52,285 nucleotides of DNA from Micromonospora sp. MH99 (GTDB taxonomy: Bacteria > Actinomycetota > Actinomycetes > Mycobacteriales > Micromonosporaceae): positions 1-52,285 of the forward strand of contig NZ_MUZA01000046.1 of NCBI RefSeq assembly GCF_021442385.1, given 5' to 3'. Of this stretch, positions 18,363 to 26,215 are shown piece after piece. The notes beneath the pieces are model-generated. The model was not told where the DNA came from. It worked only from the letters and a program-made list of their open reading frames with translations, and ran no database searches. Made by a program: the position numbers and the translations under genes. Each line of letters opens with the position of its first letter. The first letter of the stretch is position 1.

Positions 18363-19019
18363 TCAGGCGAGTTTCAGCTCGTCGCGGGCCTCGTCGACCC
18401 ACCGGGCAACACCGTGCGCACCGCTGCCAGTGGCCAGGGAGGCGGCCTCGTCGAGCAGGCCACGGGCGGCGTCCCGGTCGCCGTCGCTCGCCGCCAGGTC
18501 GGCCAGCCCGATCAGATTCGCCGCGACCCCCGGGGTGAACGACAGCTTCCGGCGCAACCGCGTCGACTCCTCCAGCAACCCCCGCGCCGCGTCGACCCGA
18601 CCGGCGGCCTGCTCGCCGAAGCAGAGGTGCCGCAGCACGTACGACAGGGTCAGCTCGTCCCCTGCCTCGGTCGCCAGCTCACGCGCCCGTGCGAAGGCCG
18701 GGTCGGCCGCCGCCTGGTCCCCGCGGATCACCTGGTGGACCGTGCCCACCCAGAACAGCGACTCCCCCTCGCCGCGGGGGTCACCCAGCTCGCGGTAGAG
18801 CTGCGCCGCCCGCTCGAAGAGCGACAGCTCGGCCGCGTCCTCCGCACCGGTCTCCAGGAAGCGGGCGTGCAGGAGCCGACCCCGGGCCAACGCCGTGTCC
18901 GCCTCCAACGCCACCAGATCACGCTCCGCCTCGTCCAACGACTTGGCGTCGCCGCCGAAGACCGCCTGCTCGTAGCGCTCCTGCGCCCGCGTCAATCGGA
19001 TGTCGAACCGTTCGGCCAT
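18363..19019 (-). CDS. tetratricopeptide-like helical repeat protein
   Basis: 218 residues, cytoplasmic, all-helical. Repeated helix pairs such as ELSLFERAAQLYRELGD, DPAFARARELATEAGD, AARGLLEESTRLRRKL and AARGLLDEAASLATGSG follow the TPR spacing (A8, G/Y, A20). Probably a scaffold or regulatory protein; the partner is unknown. The ATG overlaps the stop of the DinB-fold gene by one base (TGATG), so the two are likely co-translated. Confidence 0.75.
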   Translation of the reverse strand: MAERFDIRLTRAQERYEQAVFGGDAKSLDEAERDLVALEADTALARGRLLHARFLETGAEDAAELSLFERAAQLYRELGDPRGEGESLFWVGTVHQVIRGDQAAADPAFARARELATEAGDELTLSYVLRHLCFGEQAAGRVDAARGLLEESTRLRRKLSFTPGVAANLIGLADLAASDGDRDAARGLLDEAASLATGSGAHGVARWVDEARDELKLA

Positions 19020-19612
19020 CACTGACCCACCCTTCCGTCGATACGCTCGCGCAGGAGATCGGCGTGGCCATTGTGCCGCGCATACTCCTCGATCATGTGC
19101 ACCAGCAGCCTGCGGAGCACGATGACGTTGCCCTCCCGCTGCCGCCCCTGCACGTCCAGATCCGCCGCCTCGGCGACGAACCGCTCGGAGAACTCGACCT
19201 CCGTACGCCACGCCCGGTACGCCTCGTCCACCACGACCGGGTCGGCCACCGCGCCGTCGAAGTCGCCGTCGGGATCGTCGTCCGAGCAGTACAACTTGGG
19301 CGCGACCTGCCCCGCCATCGTCCTGCGGAACCAGCCACGCTCCACTTCGGCCAGATGTCGGATCAGGCCGAGCAGCGACATCGTCGACGGCGGCACCGCC
19401 CGCCGGGCCAACTGCTCGGCGTTCAGGCCGTCACACTTGAGCTCGAACGTCAGGCGCTGGTCGCGCAGATACTCGACGAGCACCGTCCGCTCGTCGGCGA
19501 AGTTGCCATCCGAGCGCGGGTCATCGTCCGGATGAACGAACAGGTACGACCAGCCGAAGGTCCGCGTGGGTTCGCCGTCGGAGGTCGCCGCTTCGGCGCG
19601 CGCGTCAGCCAT
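19019..19612 (-). CDS. DinB-fold (DUF664 type) protein
   Basis: 197 residues. The sequence fits the actinobacterial DinB/DUF664 four-helix family: LVEYLRDQRLTFELKCDGL, SLLGLIRHLAEVERGWF and LVHMIEEYARHNGHADLLRERIDG, where the spaced His residues form the putative metal site. Members of the wider family are thiol-dependent S-transferases, but the substrate here is unknown. The ATG at 19612 is preferred; the frame is open 12 codons further. Confidence 0.88.
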   Translation of the reverse strand: MADARAEAATSDGEPTRTFGWSYLFVHPDDDPRSDGNFADERTVLVEYLRDQRLTFELKCDGLNAEQLARRAVPPSTMSLLGLIRHLAEVERGWFRRTMAGQVAPKLYCSDDDPDGDFDGAVADPVVVDEAYRAWRTEVEFSERFVAEAADLDVQGRQREGNVIVLRRLLVHMIEEYARHNGHADLLRERIDGRVGQ

Positions 19613-19743
19613 ACGGCGACTCTTGTCGATACCCGTCCACCTCGGCAACCGTCCGCGCGCTCACCTTCTCGCTCTGACCAGCGTCTTCCAGAAGCATCAT
19701 TGGTGATCGCGGACGGTAGTGCGAGCTGAGCCGAACTCCCACT

Positions 19744-20064
19744 TCAGTCAAGGTCGGGGGATGCCTGGGGCCCGCCATGCGAGTGTGCGGCGAACAACGC
19801 GCGTAGGCCATGCTCGTCCGGCAGGGCCCTCCCACCCGTGACGACGTCAGCCACACTTTCGGCCTGCGCTCGATCGACCGTCTCGAAGCGGTCGATGTTT
19901 CCAAGATTGTTGATGAAGCGCAGGACCAGATCTGTGTCGACGACCCAATCACCGACTCGATGATCCCAGAGCAGCGCCTTGCCAGCGTCCGAACTCATCA
20001 CGAACAATCCAGCCGGCCCTCCCGTTCGCTCGTCATTCCGGTAGATCACGTAATACGTCAACAA
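19744..20064 (-). CDS. putative immunity protein of the adjacent polymorphic toxin
   Basis: 106 residues from a TTG at 20064, chosen because GGAGAGGGG lies just upstream; a GTG at 20082 is the alternative. No known family recognised. Sequence features: an N-terminal strand TYYVIYRNDE, KALLWDHRVGDWVVDTDLVLRFI and an acidic, soluble composition. It overlaps the 3' end of the toxin by about 30 bases, lies on the same strand and shares its low GC. Position, size and overlap are those of a toxin-immunity pair; the function is inferred from context only. Confidence 0.65.
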   Translation of the reverse strand: MLTYYVIYRNDERTGGPAGLFVMSSDAGKALLWDHRVGDWVVDTDLVLRFINNLGNIDRFETVDRAQAESVADVVTGGRALPDEHGLRALFAAHSHGGPQASPDLD

Positions 20065-23000
20065 GACCCCTCTCCAACTCACGAGCCACGTCCTCGGCCA
20101 CAGGGAAATCCCTACGCTTCAGGCCCGATTCTTGCACTACCTGCGAGAAGTCTTTGCCCTGAGCATCAAGCCAGTCTCGGTACGTCGACCAGGATCCCGC
20201 GTTTCGGCTGATCCACCTCGCGAGACTGGCGTCCTTCGGCGGGAAATGGTTCTCCAAGCCGGGTGGCACGCTCTCTGGCAACCCGCGCTCACGGTTGAGT
20301 GCAAGCATCCGCAGAAACCCTTGCACATGGGCTTCCGGCCGGCTCGAGGACCGCCGTAGGATCTCGTAGTCGTCATGGGTCTGCAGCCACGCTTCCCTCG
20401 ATTCCCGGGTGTGGAATTGCAGTTCCAAGAGGAATCCGTCGGGCGAGCGGAGAGTGCTGTTGAAACCGTAAAACCTGTTGCCTGCCCGCCAAAAATTTTT
20501 GAGGGAAGACCGGGGTACGGAGAACCCTGATTCCACGAGACCCGCGAGTATCAGCTGGACGGCGCGTCCATACCCTGTCCCGGACGGCACCTCGAACAAG
20601 AACCTCAGAACATCATTGACCGTCTCCGCGAACTCCTCGACCCCGATGGACAAACCGCGGGTCTCGTCCAGGTACTTCCGTGCCAGCGATTCAATCCCCT
20701 TGACGCGGAACTCACGGTCGCGCAGCTGCACCCGCTCGCTGAGGCGCATGGCCTCCGACACGTCCCGCCCGACCTGAATCAACGCGTCCTCAACAGGATC
20801 GGCAGCAGCAAGTGCACGATCACGTAGTTCGGTCAGCCCCGCCAGCTCAGCAGGCGTGAGCTGGTTCAGTTCATCTGCCGATGACTCCGGCCTACCTGGC
20901 TCGGCTCCGCCGCTGTCCGGCACAGGTGGGTGTTGCACCGAGCCCGGCCCGTCCAGCAGCAGGTGCATGCGGTTGATGTACGGGTCACCGTGGCCGCCGT
21001 CGTCGTACGCCGGTGGGTGGGTCGGCAGGTCGGGACGTTCACTGAACCGGCCTCGGGACAGCCCGCCGAGCGGCATCGGCCGGCCGTCCCCGCCCAGCAC
21101 GAGTGCGTCGATGCCGACCACGTCCGGGTAGAGCGGCCGGTCTCGGACGAGGCCGGTCTGCGGGTCGACGTAGAGCACCGTGCCGTTCTGGTTGAGCGCC
21201 ACCCAGGCGTGCGAGCCGCCGCCCGCCCACTCGGTGATCAGGAACGCATAGCTGCCGTGGCCGCCCAGCAGCAGTTGGTCGTGCAGGTTGGCGTACCCCC
21301 GGTCGGCGGCGTGCCGCGCCTGCGCCGGGTGTGCCCGTTGGCCCGACGGCGGGGCGAGGACGCGCTGGAAACGGCCACCGGTCACGTCCTCCACCCGGCC
21401 CGGGCCACCCGCCTCACCGCGGATCGGACGTCGGGTGTCGCCGTTCAGGTAGCCGTCGAAGGTGCGCGGCGCGGACACCCGCGGCCGCCCGTGCACCCAG
21501 GTTTCGAAGAGCGACAGGGTGCAGTCCAGGCAGTTGATGCCCCGGGTGGCGTCCGCCTGGGGGCCGCCGTCGTTCAGCAGGCGGAACCAGCCGCCCCGGC
21601 GGGGGTCTGCGGTACGCCTGACAGCGCCGTCGAGGTCGCGGGGCATCTGCCGTTCGACGTCGACCTGGTGCAGGGCGAGCGGAGGCCGGAGCCCGCCCGG
21701 CTGCCCGTACGGCCGGGAGTCGTCGATCGGCGGGGGTACGTCGTCGCCGGTGAGCCGGGACGGGCCGGCGGTCTCCACCGCACCCAGCGCGAGCGCGCCC
21801 ACATCGTTGTTGGCGTACGCGAACGCGCCGTCGGCGATGTCCACGACGGCCGGCGCCCTGATGCCCGCCAGCACGTCGTCGGCCAGGTCACGCCACTGGG
21901 CGTACGCGCGTGTCTCGTCGTTCGCGGCCCGCTGCCAGCCGTCGGCCCACTGCCGGTGCCCCGCCTGGTGCAACTGTCGGGCGTAGCTCGCGTACTCGAC
22001 AGCCCTGCGATCGTGCTCCGCGGCGCGGGTCCGCATACGGGCGGCCTCGGCCTGCCGGCGATTGTTCTCGAAGCCGGTGCGCTGCGACTCGAAGTGGCCC
22101 TGGTAGCGCCGCCGCTCGGCGGCCTCCGCCTCGGCCACCCACCGGGCGGCGTACCCGTCGTTCTCGGCCACGGACACCGACGGATCGCCGAACGCCAGCA
22201 CGTCGAGCGGAACCGAGGCCCGGCCGCGGGCCCGTTGACGGGGTACGCGGGCCGGCGCGGGCGCTTCCCGCGTCGGCAATCGCGTGGGCGCGGCGTGCCG
22301 GCCCACCGCGGCACCGGGGACCGTGCCACCGCCCGTCCCGGTCAGGACCCCACCGGGCCGGCCGCCGGCATCGGGCGTCGTACCGGTGGACGTGGGTGGA
22401 AAAGCCGTACCGGGGGCGACTGTCGAGGCGGAACCAGCGGACGCGGCAGGCGGCGCCAGCCCCACCGTGCTCGCGGCCGCCGACGAGGAAACGCCCCCCG
22501 CCAACGGGCCGGTCGTCAGAGGTCCGAAAGCCGAGGACGGGCCGGTCGACAGAGCCGACGACGGGCCGGTCGTCAGAGGCACGGACGCCGACGACGGCCC
22601 GGTGGCCGGAGACACGGCAACCGTGCCGTTGGTGCCCGGGGTGACCGCACCCGAGGCGATCCCCTGCGACGTGCCGAGCGCCGGCCCGCCACCCTCCGTC
22701 GGCCCGGCACCCGCCACCGGCCCGCCGGTCGGGTCAACGGCACCGGCCACGGGCGCGGTGACCGCCGACAGCACGGGATCCGCCGCGACAGCGGAAAGCC
22801 CCGGGGCCGCGACAACCGAGAGCGCAGGATCCGCCGCGACAGCCGAGAGCGTGGGATCCGCCGCGACAGCGGAGAGCGCCGGACTCGTGCCGTGACCGAC
22901 ACCTGATGACGTCGCTTCGGGTGCTGCCGGCACCGGGGACCCGACAACGTCCACCCCTGCGTGGTGGACGCCATCCGTCACCCCAGGCCCCGGGGCGGAC

Positions 23001-24133
23001 GCGGCCGGCGACGCCGGAGGCACCGGCGAGGACGCCGCGAGTTCCGGGGGCGGGGCATCCATCGAAGGCGCAGTGGGGGTCGGAAGGGACTGGCCGGTGA
23101 AGGACGCTCCGGCGAGGGCGTTGGCCTGCGCGTGCAGCCGGGCCTGCAGGGCGTGGTCGGTCTGCCCGGTCGCCGATCCGGTGGCCCCGGACGCGGCGGC
23201 GCGTACCGCGTCCTCCACCGAGGTCAGGCCCTGCCCGGTGGCGACGCTGGCGGCGCTCTCGGCGAACATCTCGCCGGTCATCTCCCGACCCAGGTGCTCG
23301 CCGATGCGCGCGGCGCGGCCGGTCGCGTGGCGGCCCAGGCCGGCCAGCGGCGCGACCGCTCCCCCGGCGAGCCCGCCGACCGCCGACGCGCCCAGGTCGG
23401 TCAGGTCCACGCCGTGCGCCCGGCCCGTGGAGTTCTGGTACGCCTGGGTGGCCAGGCTGATCCCGGACTCCTCGGCCGCCTCCTCCAGACCTTCCCGGGT
23501 GGCTCGCTTGGCGAGGCCACGCGCGCCACCCTTGGCGATCTCCTTGGCGGCGCGCTCGCCGGCCTCCTTGAGCCCGCGCCGCAGCGCCTTGCTCGCCAGC
23601 TGGCCCATGAGACGCTTGAAGATCTGCTGGATCAGCAGCCGGGTGGCGGTGATGGCCGCACCGGCGGCCGGGGATGCGGCACCCGCGGTGAGCAGCGCCG
23701 CCACCGCCACCGAGAGCAGCTCGATGACGAGGATGCCCAGCTCGATCCAGACTTCGAGCTTGGCGCCCTCGATGTCGCAGCCGCACTCCTCGACCAGTCG
23801 GCCCAGGTCGGCGGTGACCGCGAGGAGCACCGGCAGGGGCGCGTCATCGCCCTCGGCGATCCCACGCCAGGCCGCCTCGAACGCGGCGTCGACGGCTCCG
23901 ACACCGCCGTATCCGCTGCGTACCTCGGAAGCGGCCGCGGCGGCGTCGGCGTGCGGACCGGCGAGGACGCCGGCTACCGCGTACCACCGGTCGGCGACGT
24001 CCCAGACGGCCCGTTCGTTCCCCTCGGGCCACTGCACGCCTACCGCCCAGTCGAGGGCCTCGTAGATCCAGCCGGGGACGTCCCAGGGCGCGTAGTCCAG
24101 CGGGTGCGGGATCGGGCTGGGCAGCACGCTCAT
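20033..24133 (-). CDS. type VII-type polymorphic toxin with papain-fold (Tox-PL) and RelA/SpoT-like domains
   Basis: 1366 residues. N-terminus (1-150): WXG100-like helical domain (WIYEALDWAVGVQWPEG) typical of ESX-exported toxins. Then a hydrophobic helix near 155-185 and Ala-rich helices to 350. A Pro/Ala/Thr low-complexity repeat region spans about 370-640. Residues about 855-1000 form a Tox-PL papain-like domain with Cys868 (GINCLDC), His975 (GGSHAWVALN) and Asp990 (LYVDPQTG). Residues about 1130-1270 match the RelA/SpoT synthetase fold: RVKGIESLARK (Lys1145), VNDVLRFLFEV, NFWRAGNRFYGFN and ELQFHT (Glu1237, Gln1239). GC drops to about 50% in the tip. The ATG at 24133 is 16 bases after the WXG-like gene. 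Confidence 0.85.
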   Translation of the reverse strand: MSVLPSPIPHPLDYAPWDVPGWIYEALDWAVGVQWPEGNERAVWDVADRWYAVAGVLAGPHADAAAAASEVRSGYGGVGAVDAAFEAAWRGIAEGDDAPLPVLLAVTADLGRLVEECGCDIEGAKLEVWIELGILVIELLSVAVAALLTAGAASPAAGAAITATRLLIQQIFKRLMGQLASKALRRGLKEAGERAAKEIAKGGARGLAKRATREGLEEAAEESGISLATQAYQNSTGRAHGVDLTDLGASAVGGLAGGAVAPLAGLGRHATGRAARIGEHLGREMTGEMFAESAASVATGQGLTSVEDAVRAAASGATGSATGQTDHALQARLHAQANALAGASFTGQSLPTPTAPSMDAPPPELAASSPVPPASPAASAPGPGVTDGVHHAGVDVVGSPVPAAPEATSSGVGHGTSPALSAVAADPTLSAVAADPALSVVAAPGLSAVAADPVLSAVTAPVAGAVDPTGGPVAGAGPTEGGGPALGTSQGIASGAVTPGTNGTVAVSPATGPSSASVPLTTGPSSALSTGPSSAFGPLTTGPLAGGVSSSAAASTVGLAPPAASAGSASTVAPGTAFPPTSTGTTPDAGGRPGGVLTGTGGGTVPGAAVGRHAAPTRLPTREAPAPARVPRQRARGRASVPLDVLAFGDPSVSVAENDGYAARWVAEAEAAERRRYQGHFESQRTGFENNRRQAEAARMRTRAAEHDRRAVEYASYARQLHQAGHRQWADGWQRAANDETRAYAQWRDLADDVLAGIRAPAVVDIADGAFAYANNDVGALALGAVETAGPSRLTGDDVPPPIDDSRPYGQPGGLRPPLALHQVDVERQMPRDLDGAVRRTADPRRGGWFRLLNDGGPQADATRGINCLDCTLSLFETWVHGRPRVSAPRTFDGYLNGDTRRPIRGEAGGPGRVEDVTGGRFQRVLAPPSGQRAHPAQARHAADRGYANLHDQLLLGGHGSYAFLITEWAGGGSHAWVALNQNGTVLYVDPQTGLVRDRPLYPDVVGIDALVLGGDGRPMPLGGLSRGRFSERPDLPTHPPAYDDGGHGDPYINRMHLLLDGPGSVQHPPVPDSGGAEPGRPESSADELNQLTPAELAGLTELRDRALAAADPVEDALIQVGRDVSEAMRLSERVQLRDREFRVKGIESLARKYLDETRGLSIGVEEFAETVNDVLRFLFEVPSGTGYGRAVQLILAGLVESGFSVPRSSLKNFWRAGNRFYGFNSTLRSPDGFLLELQFHTRESREAWLQTHDDYEILRRSSSRPEAHVQGFLRMLALNRERGLPESVPPGLENHFPPKDASLARWISRNAGSWSTYRDWLDAQGKDFSQVVQESGLKRRDFPVAEDVARELERGLVDVLRDLPE
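22776..22880. repeat. degenerate tandem repeat inside the toxin gene
   Basis: GGATCCGCCGCGACAGC recurs at 22776, 22827 and 22854 within 24-27-base units, encoding repeats of the type LSAVAADP in the toxin linker. Adjacent repeats around 22500-22610 (GACGGGCCGGTCG) encode Thr/Gly/Pro-Ser segments. It is probably a flexible spacer that expands and contracts by recombination. Confidence 0.75.
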
Positions 24134-24149
24134 CCGGATCGACCCGCCG

Positions 24150-24482
24150 TCAGCGCTGGTCGGCGGCCCGGTCGAGCCGGGCGGCGCTGCTCTGGTCGGT
24201 CTGCACGCTCGCGTCGACGGCGCTGACCACGTCGGCGCCCAGCTCGGTGAGCCGCTGCCCGACACCCGCCCAGGCGCGCAGTACGGTCTGCTCGATGCCC
24301 CGGTAGTTCCGCTCGAACGCGGCGCCGATGTCGTCACGCCCCCACGGACGGGCGCCGCTGGCGGCCTCGATCTCACCGCCCTCGGCTGCCCGGCTGGCCG
24401 TCACCGCCTCGCCGGACAGGGCCAGGTCGGCACCACCGCGCCGGGCCCGGGACGCGTCGAGCCAGAGCTGACCGTCGGTCAT
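24150..24482 (-). CDS. WXG100-like (ESX/type VII) small helical protein
   Basis: 110 residues. Predicted helical hairpin: LWLDASRARRGGADLALSGE, then GRDDIGAAFERNYRGIEQTVLRAWAGVGQRL, then ADVVSAVDASVQTDQ. Size and pattern fit type VII secretion targets of the EspC/DUF2580 kind, which pair with or chaperone larger toxins. It overlaps the YbaB-like gene by 4 bases (ATGA) and precedes the toxin by 16, so it is likely co-exported with it. A classic WXG triplet is not obvious. Confidence 0.75.
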   Translation of the reverse strand: MTDGQLWLDASRARRGGADLALSGEAVTASRAAEGGEIEAASGARPWGRDDIGAAFERNYRGIEQTVLRAWAGVGQRLTELGADVVSAVDASVQTDQSSAARLDRAADQR

Positions 24483-24901
24483 GCCGGCCCCTCGCCGCGG
24501 CGGAGCATGGCGTCGGCGCGGCCGAGCAACGCGCCGAAATCGCCGGTACGCAGGAAGTCCGCCGAGCCGGCGCCGGCCGGCATGGTGTCGGCGACCAGGT
24601 CCTGGGTGGCCTGCGTGGCGGCGGCCACGGCAGCGTGGACCGTTTCGGTAACTTTCCGGCTCAGCGCCTCCGCGTCGCGGTCCCGGTAGATCGCCGGGGC
24701 CAGGACGACCTCGACCAACTGACCCTGCGCGCCGACGGTCGCCGTGATGTGGCCGTCCGGCGAGCGGCGGCTCACCCGCAGTTGGGCGAGTCGCGCCTGC
24801 AGAGTGTCCAGACCGGACCTGAGCTGCTGATACTGGCCGTACACGTCGTCGAATCGGGCTCGTAGCTCGCGATTGGCGTCCCGGTCCACGCGTTCGCTCA
24901 C
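24479..24901 (-). CDS. YbaB/EbfC-family nucleoid-associated-like protein
   Basis: 140 residues. Core YbaB pattern: N-terminal coiled helix (RFDDVYGQYQQLRSGLDTLQARLAQL), strands SPDGHITATVGAQGQLVEVVLAPAIY, and a C-terminal helix with ATQATQDL. The family binds DNA as a dimer; divergent copies are common as the first gene of actinobacterial type VII cargo operons, where the role is unknown. The GTG start follows GGGAGGAG. The frame remains open far upstream, but that is antisense to other genes. Confidence 0.85.
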   Translation of the reverse strand: MSERVDRDANRELRARFDDVYGQYQQLRSGLDTLQARLAQLRVSRRSPDGHITATVGAQGQLVEVVLAPAIYRDRDAEALSRKVTETVHAAVAAATQATQDLVADTMPAGAGSADFLRTGDFGALLGRADAMLRRGEGPA

Positions 24902-24979
24902 CGCCGCTCCTCCCGTCACCGTCGGTATCCGAGACCATACCGGCCGCCATCGATTCGTGTAGTCCGGTAGTTTCGATGC

Positions 24980-26215
24980 GTGATCGACCGTCAGCAGGCC
25001 GAGCAGCTCGCGTCCGCGTGGGCGAGGCGGGATTCGCAGCGCCTCGGCCACGAGTGCACTCCGGTGGTCGACGAGTTCGACCTCGGTTTCGTCGTCACCT
25101 CGATCGTGTCGAACGGGGTGCGGACGATCCCCGGCGATCTGCCGACGACAGTCATCGACAGGCGGACCGGGAAGGTCACCACCTGGCCGCGTGTGCCCAG
25201 CGAGGTGGTGGCGGATCTGTACCGGCGCAGTCAGCCCAGCGGGCCGACCGCCCCCCGCACCGTCGACGCGTCGAGCCTGCTGATCCGGGAGATCCGTCGA
25301 GCCCCGACGCCGAACACGGTGGCGCACCTGACCCTCGACGGTCGCATCTGGACGGCCCAGGGGACGAAGGGCGCGGTCGCGCTGAACCACCACCCGCTCG
25401 TCCGTGGCTACCTGGACGAGCAACCCCCGGGCGAGCTGGTCCGCGGCGTCGAGTGTCACGCCGAGTTGATCGTGGTCTCCGACGTGCTGCACGAGTACGA
25501 CCACCGTCGGGCCGCCGAGGGCATCGCGCCGATGGGGCGGGCCGAGGCGGGTGCCCTGCTGGGGGCGGCGCGCTTCGAGATCTTCCGGATCCGCGAGCCG
25601 GGTGACCCGGCCGGTGGCGCCGCCGAGCGACCCTGCGACTCGTGCGTCTCGTTTCTGGTCAGCGCCAACATGCTGCCGGAGTCGGCGCGGGCCTACACCG
25701 AGACGTGGCTCGCACCGCCGGAGCCGGACCCGGACCCGGGCCGCTTTCCACCCGAGGTGGCCAACGCGCTGGTGGCGGCGGGCTGGCGACCGCACATCGG
25801 TGACCAGATCATGGCCGCCGCCGGCGTGCGGGACGTCACCGCCGTTCCGGGGGCCGTCCACCGGCACGAGGTCTTTCCCGCCGCCGTGGAGGCGCTGACC
25901 GCGTTCCCCAGCCTGGTCGGCGCGCGGCGCGGCCCGGGCGCGCAGGTGTGGATCTCGCGCTTCGACATCCGCCCGCACGCCATCGCGCACACCGCCGACA
26001 CCCTCGCGGACTTCGGCGCGGTGCTCGGCGTACGACTCTTTCCGATCGGCACCGAGCAGCAGGACAGCATCCTCGCCGTCGACGAGCGCGGCCGGGTCTT
26101 CGCCCTCGACCAGGCCGGGGAGTGGTTCCTCGGCGACACCATCGACGCCGCGCTCACCACGTTGCTGCTCGGCCGCGCGCCCGCCCGGGTCAACGACGAT
26201 GGCACCTGGTCCTAG
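24980..26215 (+). CDS. YwqJ-like deaminase domain fused to SUKH-3 immunity domain
   Basis: 411 residues. N-terminus (1-85) resembles immunity/YrhB-like modules (QQAEQLASAWARR, VIDRRTGKVTTWP). The middle (about 95-235) is a nucleic-acid-deaminase fold with the zinc motif CHAE (His160, Glu162) and PCDSC (Cys219, Cys222). The C-terminus (about 248-400) is a SUKH-3 domain (LVAAGWRP, TLADFGAVLGVRLFPIG, LAVDERGRVFALD). SUKH proteins neutralise polymorphic toxins; YwqJ-type deaminases occur as toxins, and the fusion is known in actinomycetes. The GTG start lies 78 bases from the divergent YbaB-toxin operon. Confidence 0.85.
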   Translation: MIDRQQAEQLASAWARRDSQRLGHECTPVVDEFDLGFVVTSIVSNGVRTIPGDLPTTVIDRRTGKVTTWPRVPSEVVADLYRRSQPSGPTAPRTVDASSLLIREIRRAPTPNTVAHLTLDGRIWTAQGTKGAVALNHHPLVRGYLDEQPPGELVRGVECHAELIVVSDVLHEYDHRRAAEGIAPMGRAEAGALLGAARFEIFRIREPGDPAGGAAERPCDSCVSFLVSANMLPESARAYTETWLAPPEPDPDPGRFPPEVANALVAAGWRPHIGDQIMAAAGVRDVTAVPGAVHRHEVFPAAVEALTAFPSLVGARRGPGAQVWISRFDIRPHAIAHTADTLADFGAVLGVRLFPIGTEQQDSILAVDERGRVFALDQAGEWFLGDTIDAALTTLLLGRAPARVNDDGTWS

